Part shown: positions 25,482 through 32,446 of the stretch, piece after piece
Layout: every line of letters begins with the position of its first letter
Position numbering within the stretch: position 1 is the stretch's first letter
Assembly (NCBI GenBank): GCA_964346245.1
Contig: CAYFUF010000013.1
Location: forward strand, 1 to 41,290
Reading direction: 5' to 3'
Origin: CAYFUF01 sp964346245
GTDB taxonomy: Bacteria > Bacillota > Clostridia > Tissierellales > Peptoniphilaceae
Length of the DNA stretch: 41,290 bases
Notes under the pieces: generated by a model
Databases searched by the model: none
What the model was told of the DNA's origin: nothing
The model's input: only the letters and a program-made list of their open reading frames with translations
Position numbers and translations under genes: made by a program

Positions 25482-25938
25482 TAAAGCCCTCCCCAGAGAA
25501 GGCATTTGAATACCACTCCGTTTCACCGTTAGATAGCATAATCGAAATCACGTCGAACCTGTAATTGATGTTTTCAATATCTTGGGGAAATGGGTTTTGA
25601 CTCAAGTAATACTTTGCAGTCTTCAATATTTTATTTTGCTTACGTATAGTTACAAACTCATGTGGGTGGCCATACTTACTCGAAGTTCTTGCCTTGACTT
25701 CTACAAAAAGTAACAGGCCAGTTTTATAGGCAATGAGGTCTATCTCACCAAAGCCACAATAGAAGTTGCTAGCAAGAATCTCATACCCTTCCCTTACTAA
25801 CAATTTTTGTGCTTCTTGTTCGGCATAGCGTCCACTAGGTAATTGATAACGTCTATGTTTTTGTATTTGGTCCTGATTGGCTTTCTTGGAAGTCCGCTGT
25901 TTTGTTGGGGTTTTCATGTCTATAAAGGTCCTCTCCAT
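25474..25938 (-). CDS. yraN: YraN/UPF0102 family endonuclease-like protein
   Basis: Small PD-(D/E)XK-fold protein of uncertain physiological role, usually next to rnhB and dprA. 154 residues. Core: GRYAEQEAQKLLVREGYEILASNF, then GEIDLIAYKTGLLLFVEVKART, whose Glu-Ile-Asp and Glu-Val-Lys are the nuclease-like residues. Start at ATG 25938 has AGGAG 8 bases upstream; a start at ATG 25917 is also possible. Either way the gene overlaps the 3' end of rnhB, by 86 or 65 bases. Confidence 0.9.
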   Translation of the reverse strand: MERTFIDMKTPTKQRTSKKANQDQIQKHRRYQLPSGRYAEQEAQKLLVREGYEILASNFYCGFGEIDLIAYKTGLLLFVEVKARTSSKYGHPHEFVTIRKQNKILKTAKYYLSQNPFPQDIENINYRFDVISIMLSNGETEWYSNAFSGEGFNV

Positions 25939-26554
25939 GAATGAAACTCCTGCGATGGATAGGAAGAAGCCCATATTTTTTTATTGCTTCATAGTGTGCT
26001 TTGGTTCCGTAACCTTTATGCTTCTCAAAGAGATACTGAGGATGATCTTTTCCATAATTTATCATCATACGATCTCTAGTAACCTTAGCAATAATAGACG
26101 CACAGGCAATTGTATAATTGCGCAAGTCGCCCTTAATAATAGCAATCTGCGGAAGATTTGTCTTGATGGTTTCCGCATCAACCAAAACTAAATCTGGTAC
26201 AATCGCTAGCCCAGCTTTAGTTTTTATGGTTTCTAAGGCCTTCTTCATCGCAAGAAGTGTAGCTTGACGAATGTTAATCTCATCAATCGTCTTTTCATCA
26301 ACAAGGCCGATTCCCCAACCAATGGCCTGGTCTAATATAATATCATAAAGTGTATCTCTTTTCTTCTCACTTAACTTTTTCGAGTCCGTAACACCCATAA
26401 TAGGCGTATCCTTAGGCATGATGATGGCACAGGCACAGACTGGTCCCGCTATAGGGCCCCGACCAACCTCGTCGATGCCACAAACTAAGTCGTAATATTG
26501 AAGCTCAGCATTCAGTTTAGCAAGTCTCTCTTCGGTCCAATCATCTTTTACCAT
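25853..26554 (-). CDS. rnhB: Ribonuclease HII
   Basis: Cleaves RNA-DNA hybrids and single ribonucleotides in DNA. 233 residues. Asp28-Glu29 lie in GIDEVGRGPIAGPV; the later acidic residues are in LVLVDAETIK and ASIIAKVTRDRM. GYGTKAHYEAIKKYG and PIHRRSF close the catalytic core. A ~28-residue polar tail follows RRSF and is encoded in the overlap with yraN. ATG 26554 follows GAGG and overlaps the rbgA end by 14 bases. Confidence 0.96.
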   Translation of the reverse strand: MVKDDWTEERLAKLNAELQYYDLVCGIDEVGRGPIAGPVCACAIIMPKDTPIMGVTDSKKLSEKKRDTLYDIILDQAIGWGIGLVDEKTIDEINIRQATLLAMKKALETIKTKAGLAIVPDLVLVDAETIKTNLPQIAIIKGDLRNYTIACASIIAKVTRDRMMINYGKDHPQYLFEKHKGYGTKAHYEAIKKYGLLPIHRRSFIHGEDLYRHENPNKTADFQESQSGPNTKT

Positions 26555-27398
26555 CGTTATCCTCAACTCGCTCCAAGGTAAGCGGTCCTAGCCTTAATTT
26601 ACGGAAATCATCAAGCACAATCTGAGCCGCCCGATGGTAGTCGATTTCACCACCTTTGGTGATTGCCCCACGGTTTTCAGCAATCTGATCCATCGCCTGA
26701 ATCGCCTCTAAGCCCTTTTCAATTTCATATCGATTCACCAGCTTATCCTCGTTGGTCTTTAACATATCTTTGATGAATGAGAAACCAATCTCCTGTATTT
26801 CCAAAACTTCATCTCGAATTGCACCTGTATAGGCTAAATGGAGGGCTTGTTTGCCAGTAAACTTATTCCAGAGTATACCAGGCGTGTCCATAAGAAGTAA
26901 CTTTTCATTCGTTTTGATCCACTGCTGGGCGGTTGTTACGCCAGGTCTATTCCCAACTTTCGCACTTCGACGGTTAGAAAGATTATTGATAAAGGTTGAC
27001 TTTCCTGAATTAGGAATGCCAAATACCATCATTCTAATTTCTTCTTTTTCAATACCCTTGGATCTACGATTCTCCAATTTATCAGCGATTAACTCTGCCG
27101 CTGCTTGATAGACAATTTTACTTTTATTATCTTGCTGTGCATTGAAAGGAATTGCTTTTTTCCCTTGTTCTTCAAAATGTCTCAACCATTTTTTTGTCTC
27201 ATTTGGATCGGCCATATCACTCTTATTGATGATGATTAAGAGCGGCTTCGCCTGCGTTACTTCTTCAACCATCATATTTCTGCTGGAATAAGGTATCCTT
27301 GCATCGATTACCTCACAACAGAGATCAACAAGTTTCAGCTTTTCTTTGATCTGGTCGGTTGCCTTTTTCATATGACCGGGAAACCAGTTAATATTCAT
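26541..27398 (-). CDS. rbgA: Ribosome biogenesis GTPase RbgA (YlqF)
   Basis: GTPase that drives a late step of 50S assembly. 285 residues. The G motifs are circularly permuted: NKSD (G4) near residue 68 comes before GIPNSGKST (G1) near 125 and DTPG (G3). The N-terminus INWFPGHMKKA is diagnostic. ATG 27398 follows GGGAG. It lies directly after the rplS terminator, so its transcription probably depends on read-through or an unseen start. Confidence 0.96.
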   Translation of the reverse strand: MNINWFPGHMKKATDQIKEKLKLVDLCCEVIDARIPYSSRNMMVEEVTQAKPLLIIINKSDMADPNETKKWLRHFEEQGKKAIPFNAQQDNKSKIVYQAAAELIADKLENRRSKGIEKEEIRMMVFGIPNSGKSTFINNLSNRRSAKVGNRPGVTTAQQWIKTNEKLLLMDTPGILWNKFTGKQALHLAYTGAIRDEVLEIQEIGFSFIKDMLKTNEDKLVNRYEIEKGLEAIQAMDQIAENRGAITKGGEIDYHRAAQIVLDDFRKLRLGPLTLERVEDNDGKR

Positions 27399-27413
27399 AA
27401 TATCTCCCTTGAC

Positions 27414-27437
27414 AAAAAAAGGACCCAAGGGTCCTTT
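27414..27437 (-). terminator. Intrinsic terminator between rplS and rbgA
   Basis: On the minus strand AAAGGACC and GGTCCTTT form a stem around a CTTG tetraloop, followed directly by a T run at 27414-27420. It starts 3 bases after the rplS stop. The 15 bases between it and the rbgA ATG leave room for only a ribosome site. Confidence 0.85.
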
Positions 27438-27439
27438 AA

Positions 27440-27787
27440 TTAATAGTTCTTCTTTTCTCTAACTTTTGCTGCTTTACCGACGCGCTTGCGGAGGTAGTAA
27501 AGTTTAGCTCTTCTTGCCTTACCATGGCGAGTGACAACTAGTTTCTCAACACGTGGTGAGTGAAGTAAGAAAGTACGCTCAACACCTACACCGTAGCTTA
27601 GTCTTCTCACGGTAAAAGTCTCATTAAGACCGCCACCTTGACGCTTAATGACAGTGCCCTCGAATAGCTGGATACGTTCACGGTTACCTTCGGTAACTTT
27701 GTAGTGAACTTGTAGCGTATCACCTACTCGAAATGCAGGGACTTCTTCTTTCATTTGCTCTTGTTCAATGTTTTTAATAAAGTCCAT
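27440..27787 (-). CDS. rplS: 50S ribosomal protein L19
   Basis: Large-subunit protein at the subunit interface. 115 residues. Conserved blocks are VHYKVTEGNRERIQLFEGTVI, FTVRRLSYGVGVERTFLLHSP and RRAKLYYLRKRVGKAAKVREK. ATG 27787 follows TAGGAGG, which overlaps the trmD stop. End of the ylxM-ffh operon, closed by the terminator at 27414-27437. Confidence 0.98.
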   Translation of the reverse strand: MDFIKNIEQEQMKEEVPAFRVGDTLQVHYKVTEGNRERIQLFEGTVIKRQGGGLNETFTVRRLSYGVGVERTFLLHSPRVEKLVVTRHGKARRAKLYYLRKRVGKAAKVREKKNY

Positions 27788-27796
27788 TGTTTCCTC

Positions 27797-28498
27797 CTAA
27801 TTACTATTATTCTCTTTTTTATTCATATAGGTTTCATAGAGATCGGGCCTAAGCCGCTTTGTCTTCTCTATGCTGTTTTCTTCACGCCACGCTGCAATTT
27901 TTTGGTGGTCGCCACTGACTAAGACCTCAGGGACGTCAAAACCTAAATAGCTTCGTGGTTTTGTATATTCATCATGTTGAAGTAAGCCATTATATAGAGA
28001 GTCAGTGCTAGCACTGTCCTCATTACCAAGGACACCAGGTATCCAGCGGGAAACCGCATCAATTAACACCATGGCTGGTAATTCTCCCCCAGTCAGGACA
28101 TAGTCTCCTATTGAAATTTCCTCATCCACATAGTGATGAGTAACTCTTGCATCGATTCCCTCATAATGTCCACAAAGTAAGATAAGGTGTTCTTTCTTCG
28201 CAAGCTCGATGGCCATATTCTGTGTCAACAGCTTCCCTTGAGGACTCAAAAAAACGACGTGGCTTTCATCAGTTCTCTTATCTTCAATAGCATCAACAAG
28301 TGGTTGCATGGTCATTAGCATGCCGGCTGCGCCGCCATAAACGGTGTCATCCACTTTTTTGTGTTTGTTGGTGGAATAATCACGAATATTAGTGACGGTT
28401 AAATCGATTCGGTCTGCTTCGATTGCTTTACCAATCACGCCATAGTGCTGCAAGGATTCGATGAATTCTGGGAACAAGCTCAACACATCAATCTTCAT
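27797..28498 (-). CDS. trmD: tRNA (guanine-N1-)-methyltransferase TrmD
   Basis: Makes m1G37 next to the anticodon using S-adenosylmethionine and prevents +1 frameshifts. 233 residues. The SPOUT knot region shows LCGHYEGIDARV, ISIGDYVLTGGELPAM and IDAVSRWIPGVLGN. C-terminal substrate domain follows (LLQHDEYTKPRSYLG, LVSGDHQKIAAWR). ATG 28498 with GGAAGG at 8 bases; overlaps rimM by 11 bases. Confidence 0.98.
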   Translation of the reverse strand: MKIDVLSLFPEFIESLQHYGVIGKAIEADRIDLTVTNIRDYSTNKHKKVDDTVYGGAAGMLMTMQPLVDAIEDKRTDESHVVFLSPQGKLLTQNMAIELAKKEHLILLCGHYEGIDARVTHHYVDEEISIGDYVLTGGELPAMVLIDAVSRWIPGVLGNEDSASTDSLYNGLLQHDEYTKPRSYLGFDVPEVLVSGDHQKIAAWREENSIEKTKRLRPDLYETYMNKKENNSN

Positions 28499-28997
28499 CA
28501 AACAAACCTTCCATGGGCTCAATGATAATCTTACGTTCCTCTAGATTGATATCTTTAATGACCTCATCAATTACGGGAACAAGGAATTCCTTTCCCTGAC
28601 TATTAGCCACCACATAGACATCGTTAGCTGCGTACGACAGCACTTCCTTCAATTGACCGAGAAGCTTTCCTTCACCATCGACAATCGCTAAGTCAATTAA
28701 GTCTTTCACATAATAGCTACCATCATTTAATGGAGGTAACTCACTCTCGGGAACAGTAATCTCCTTACCTACGAAGGGTTCTGCTTTATCGATGCTATCA
28801 ATTTCATCGGTTAACAAGATGCCATGAAGTCCTTTTGACTGATAGCTTTTTACCGTGATAGCTATCTTATTTTGCCCGATATAGAGAATCCTTCCCTTGG
28901 TAAATCGGTTGGGATTATCATCCTCAACCTTTACTTTCAATCCACCTTTTAAGCCATGGACGCCAACGACTGAGGCGACGAAGATATCATCACTCAT
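28488..28997 (-). CDS. rimM: 16S rRNA processing protein RimM
   Basis: Assembly factor for the 30S head domain that binds S19. 169 residues. N-terminal VASVVGVHGLKGGLKV and the PRC-barrel half (YYVKDLIDLAIVDGEGKLLGQLKEV, EFLVPVIDEVI) are typical. Start is ATG 28997, overlapping the khpA stop by 8 bases; its ribosome site is poor, and an in-frame TTG at 29009 is an alternative. Confidence 0.95.
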   Translation of the reverse strand: MSDDIFVASVVGVHGLKGGLKVKVEDDNPNRFTKGRILYIGQNKIAITVKSYQSKGLHGILLTDEIDSIDKAEPFVGKEITVPESELPPLNDGSYYVKDLIDLAIVDGEGKLLGQLKEVLSYAANDVYVVANSQGKEFLVPVIDEVIKDINLEERKIIIEPMEGLFDED

Positions 28998-29229
28998 CTC
29001 GAGAATCAATCTCCAAATTTACTTTGACATTCTCTTTGATAGCACAAGCTTTAAGGATTTGACGAATCGAGTTAGCAATCCGTCCCTGTTTACCAATGAC
29101 TTTACCCATGTCATCTGGGTGAACAAATAACTGTAAATCAACAATTCCATTATTGCTTGTTTCCTCGATTTCGATATTTTCTGGATGGTCAACTAAGCCT
29201 GAAACCATTGTTTTAACGAGTTCTTGCAT
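28990..29229 (-). CDS. khpA: KH-domain RNA-binding protein KhpA
   Basis: 79-residue single KH-domain protein (YlqC family) that pairs with KhpB/Jag in Gram-positive bacteria and affects cell elongation and RNA biology. GKVIGKQGRIANSIRQIL contains the GxxG RNA-binding loop. It lies 1 base after rpsP and overlaps rimM, its standard location. The GAGG at the rpsP stop serves as ribosome site for ATG 29229. Confidence 0.94.
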   Translation of the reverse strand: MQELVKTMVSGLVDHPENIEIEETSNNGIVDLQLFVHPDDMGKVIGKQGRIANSIRQILKACAIKENVKVNLEIDSRDE

Positions 29230-29230
29230 C

Positions 29231-29656
29231 TTAAGCCTCTGTTTCTTCAGTTACTTCTTTTGCTTCTTCCGTTTCTTCAGTTGCCTCTACTTCGCTTTCC
29301 TCAGTTTCATCAATTTCAACTTCTTCTGTCTCTTCAACTTCTTCCACTTGTGGAATCTCTACAAAGCGCTCTTTCTTTTGCTCTTCGATGCCACTAGCGA
29401 CAGTGCCTTCAGTAGTTAGAACCTCGTACTCCTTAAATAGACGGGAAACTGTGTCAGAAGGTTGCGCACCATTTTTGATCCATTCTTTTGCTTTGTCAGC
29501 ATCAACACGGAACATCTTTGGTTCAGACACTGGATTGTAAAAGCCGATTTCCTCGATAAAACGTCCGTCTCTTGTACGGCGTGAATCTGCTACAACAATA
29601 CGGTAAAATGGTTTCTTCTTCGCACCAAGTCTTCTCATTCTAATTTTTACAGCCAT
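29231..29656 (-). CDS. rpsP: 30S ribosomal protein S16, with acidic tail
   Basis: Small-subunit assembly protein. 141 residues, against about 80-90 usual. The core is standard (AVKIRMRRLGAKKKPFYRIVVADSR, RDGRFIEEIGFYNP, WIKNGAQPSDTV). After residue ~85 comes an extension dominated by Glu, Val and Thr. ATG 29656 follows GGAGG. Its sequence composition parallels the S2 tail in this window. Confidence 0.97.
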   Translation of the reverse strand: MAVKIRMRRLGAKKKPFYRIVVADSRRTRDGRFIEEIGFYNPVSEPKMFRVDADKAKEWIKNGAQPSDTVSRLFKEYEVLTTEGTVASGIEEQKKERFVEIPQVEEVEETEEVEIDETEESEVEATEETEEAKEVTEETEA

Positions 29657-29673
29657 AATTTCCTCCAATTTTT

Positions 29674-31014
29674 TTACTTGCTGAATGGATTCTTAAAGAG
29701 TCCACCCCGCTTTTTCTTCTTACCTTGATTAGAAAACTGCTTCATCAACTTCTTAGTATCCTTAAATTGCTTGAGAAGTCGATTCACCTGCACGGGACTC
29801 TGCCCTGAACCCTTCGCGATACGCTCACGACGGGAACTATTGATGATATCAGGATTGAGCCTTTCCGCCTCTGTCATTGAAGTAAGGATTGCCTCAATGT
29901 GGGCGAGGTTTTTTTCATCAATGCTTAACCCTGCCATCTGCTTTTGATTGACACCTGGAATCATCTTTAGCAAATCTTCCAAGGGGCCCATGTTCTTCAT
30001 TTGCTGCATCTGATCATAGAAATCATTAAGATCATACTTCTGTGAACGAATCTTTTCTTCCAAAGCTTTTGCTTGGTCTTCATCGTAAGCCTGTTCTGCC
30101 TTTTCTATTAAAGTTAAGACATCACCCATACCTAAGATTCGACTAACGAGGCGGTCGGGATGAAACTCTTCCAAATCATCCAATTTCTCGCCTGTACCAA
30201 TCAATTTGATTGGCTTCTTCGTTACAGCTCTTACAGATAAAGCTGCTCCACCCCGAGCATCACCATCTAACTTGGAAAGAACAATACCCGTTAAATCAAT
30301 CTCCTCATTGAAAGTCTCTGCGACATTAACGGCTTCTTGACCGGTCATCGCATCTACTACCAAAAGGGTTTCTGTTACAGGAATAGCTTCCTTAATTTGG
30401 CTCAGCTCATCCATTAACTGACTATCGATTTGAAGGCGACCAGCGGTATCGACAATCATCACATCATTACCAGATTTTCTTGCTCGCTCTAAGCCCGCTT
30501 TTGCTATGTTTACAGGATTCTCATCCGTACCCATTTCAAATACTGGAGCACCGACTTGTTCCCCAACAACCTGCAACTGTTTGATAGCTGCTGGTCGGTA
30601 AACGTCGCATGCTACTAGCAGGGGTCTTTTGCCTTTTTTTAGATACATCTTAGCTAGCTTACCCGCATGAGTCGTCTTACCTGCTCCCTGCAAACCACAC
30701 ATCATAATGATGGTAGGAGAGCTTGGCGATACTTCCAGCTTCTGTTTATCATCAGACATAAGCTCAACGAGTTGCTCACGGACAATTTTAATAACCATTT
30801 GTCCAGGGGTCAAAGATTTCATAACATCTTCACCTAAGGATTTCTCCTTAGTCTGCTTTACAAAATCTTTTACCACTTTATAGTTCACATCTGCTTCCAG
30901 CAATGCTAAGCGAATCTCACGCATCGCTACATCGATATCTTTCTCAGTTAACTTGCCTTTATTTGTTAATTTTCCTAATGCATTCTGCAATCGGTCCGCA
31001 AGATTCTCAAACAT
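29674..31014 (-). CDS. ffh: Signal recognition particle protein Ffh
   Basis: SRP54 homologue that targets membrane proteins co-translationally together with FtsY. 446 residues. N domain, then the G domain with GLQGAGKTTHAGKLA (near 106), DTAGRLQID and KLDGDARGG, then the Met-rich M domain (FYDQMQQMKNMGPLEDLLKMIPG; SGQSPVQVNRLLKQF for RNA binding). ATG 31014 follows AAAGGAG. It lies 30 bases after ylxM. Confidence 0.98.
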   Translation of the reverse strand: MFENLADRLQNALGKLTNKGKLTEKDIDVAMREIRLALLEADVNYKVVKDFVKQTKEKSLGEDVMKSLTPGQMVIKIVREQLVELMSDDKQKLEVSPSSPTIIMMCGLQGAGKTTHAGKLAKMYLKKGKRPLLVACDVYRPAAIKQLQVVGEQVGAPVFEMGTDENPVNIAKAGLERARKSGNDVMIVDTAGRLQIDSQLMDELSQIKEAIPVTETLLVVDAMTGQEAVNVAETFNEEIDLTGIVLSKLDGDARGGAALSVRAVTKKPIKLIGTGEKLDDLEEFHPDRLVSRILGMGDVLTLIEKAEQAYDEDQAKALEEKIRSQKYDLNDFYDQMQQMKNMGPLEDLLKMIPGVNQKQMAGLSIDEKNLAHIEAILTSMTEAERLNPDIINSSRRERIAKGSGQSPVQVNRLLKQFKDTKKLMKQFSNQGKKKKRGGLFKNPFSK

Positions 31015-31044
31015 ATCATACTCCTTTGCTGCCGAATTGATTCT

Positions 31045-31395
31045 TTACTCGTCTTCACCCATAAGCCACTGGGAAGCATAGTTTTGAAGAAGCCTTCGGC
31101 TTTCGACAATTCTCTTATCCTGAAAATCACTTAGCTTATCTTCTACTTCTCGAATAAGGCTCAAGGTTGCCTCTGTTCGTGCTAGCATCTGAAGATTATT
31201 CTCTAGGTCCTCCATCTTTTTGGTTGCCCTAGATAATTGATCAAATACCGCCTGCTTAGAAATATTTAAGTTATCACCAATCTCATTAAGGGATAAATCG
31301 TCGTAGTAGTATAGCTCAACAATTTCTTGCTGCCTAACCGTTAATAAGGAATGATAATATTCGTACAACAAACCAACACGGATTGTTTTCTCCAT
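31045..31395 (-). CDS. ylxM: YlxM family helix-turn-helix protein (UPF0122)
   Basis: 116-residue protein with a sigma-70 region-4-like helix-turn-helix (LTVRQQEIVELYYYDDLSLNEIGDNLNISKQAVFDQLSRA). The family is encoded with ffh in Firmicutes; in streptococci YlxM binds SRP RNA and Ffh and modulates FtsY GTPase. Start at ATG 31395 is preceded by AAAGG. First gene of the operon, behind the promoter at 31447-31475. Confidence 0.93.
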   Translation of the reverse strand: MEKTIRVGLLYEYYHSLLTVRQQEIVELYYYDDLSLNEIGDNLNISKQAVFDQLSRATKKMEDLENNLQMLARTEATLSLIREVEDKLSDFQDKRIVESRRLLQNYASQWLMGEDE

Positions 31396-31415
31396 TACAT
31401 TACCTTTCTTAACAT

Positions 31416-31446
31416 AAAAAAACACCGTTGATTAATCAACAGTGTT
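31416..31446 (-). terminator. Intrinsic terminator of smc-ftsY, overlapping the ylxM start site
   Basis: On the minus strand AACACTGTTGAT pairs with ATCAACGGTGTT (one G-T pair) and a T run follows at 31416-31422. It begins right after the -10 of the ylxM promoter. The predicted start of the ylxM transcript lies inside the 5' arm, so only transcripts from ftsY carry the whole stem. Confidence 0.85.
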
Positions 31447-31475
31447 ATTCTACAGGCATTTCAAGACGGTGTCAA
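31447..31475 (-). promoter_or_regulatory. Strong promoter for ylxM-ffh-rpsP-khpA-rimM-trmD-rplS
   Basis: Minus strand -35 TTGACA (31470-31475, perfect), 17-base spacer, -10 TAGAAT (31447-31452, five of six). The -35 is embedded in an inverted repeat, GTCAAGC and GCTTGAC around a 6-base GAAAAA loop (31471-31490), which has no U-tract and could be an operator. Confidence 0.75.
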
Positions 31476-31516
31476 GCTTTTTCGCTTGACCTCTCGTAAA
31501 AAGATTCTCTGATTGT

Positions 31517-32434
31517 TTATTCAAAAATTGCCTCAACGAAATCATCTGGATTAAACGGACGTAAATCATTGATCTGTTCGCCTACACCAATAAATTTGAC
31601 TGGTATTGGATTCTCCACCTGAAGTGGAAAAACGACACCGCCCTTAGCTGTTCCGTCCAGTTTCGTTAATACCATGCCGGTGAGCTTGGTTACCTTTCCA
31701 AACTCCTTAGCTTGTGACAAAGCATTTTGACCGGTGGTCGCATCAAGGACAATAAATGACTCCCGATTCGCCTCTGGATACTCCCTGTCAATTATTCGAT
31801 TAATCTTCTCTAATTCATTCATAAGGTTCTTTTTATTATGGAGACGGCCCGCTGTGTCGCAGATCAATACATCTGCCTGTCGTGCCTTGGCCGCTTGGAT
31901 AGCATCGAAAATAACAGAGGCAGGGTCAGCCCCCTCATCCTTTTTGATAATGTCAACTTGAGCTCTTCTTGCCCACTCATCCAACTGGTCAATTGCTGCA
32001 GCACGAAAAGTATCTGCAGCAGCTAACATTACCTTCAAATTCTGTTCTCTGAGAAAGTTTGCGAGCTTTCCTATTGTTGTTGTTTTGCCAACGCCATTCA
32101 CGCCGATAATTAAAATCACCGTAGGAAGACCTCTCTCGATTTTAATGCTTGTCTCGGGATTTCTTTCCTTAAGGATATCTTTCATAATTTGAATTAATTC
32201 TACGCGAACTTGATCAGTATCTCTAATTCTCTCTGTTTCGACTCGGTCCCTTAATCGATCAATGATATCCATCGTTGCTTCAAAACCAATGTCTGATGTT
32301 ATCAAAATCTCTTCTAACTCATCAAATAGGTCGTCATCAATCTTTGCCTTGCCATGAAACAGGTTATCTATTGCACCTGTGAAATTGTCTCTCGTTTTCG
32401 AAAGACCTTCTTTTAAGCGATTAAAAAAACTCAT
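31517..32434 (-). CDS. ftsY: Signal recognition particle receptor FtsY
   Basis: Membrane-associated SRP receptor GTPase. 305 residues, the short form without a long acidic A domain, as in B. subtilis. G motifs are GVNGVGKTTTIGKLA, DTAGRLHNKKNLMNEL and TKLDGTAKGG. The N-terminus MSFFNRLKEGLSKTR is amphipathic. ATG 32434 follows GAGAGGA, 12 bases after the smc stop. Transcription ends at the hairpin 31416-31446. Confidence 0.97.
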   Translation of the reverse strand: MSFFNRLKEGLSKTRDNFTGAIDNLFHGKAKIDDDLFDELEEILITSDIGFEATMDIIDRLRDRVETERIRDTDQVRVELIQIMKDILKERNPETSIKIERGLPTVILIIGVNGVGKTTTIGKLANFLREQNLKVMLAAADTFRAAAIDQLDEWARRAQVDIIKKDEGADPASVIFDAIQAAKARQADVLICDTAGRLHNKKNLMNELEKINRIIDREYPEANRESFIVLDATTGQNALSQAKEFGKVTKLTGMVLTKLDGTAKGGVVFPLQVENPIPVKFIGVGEQINDLRPFNPDDFVEAIFE

Positions 32435-32446
32435 CTACATTCCTCT

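Noticed and set aside
29153..29419. Phe-rich plus-strand frame opposite khpA and rpsP
   Set aside because: Shadow of the Glu-rich S16 tail; the same reasoning as for S2.
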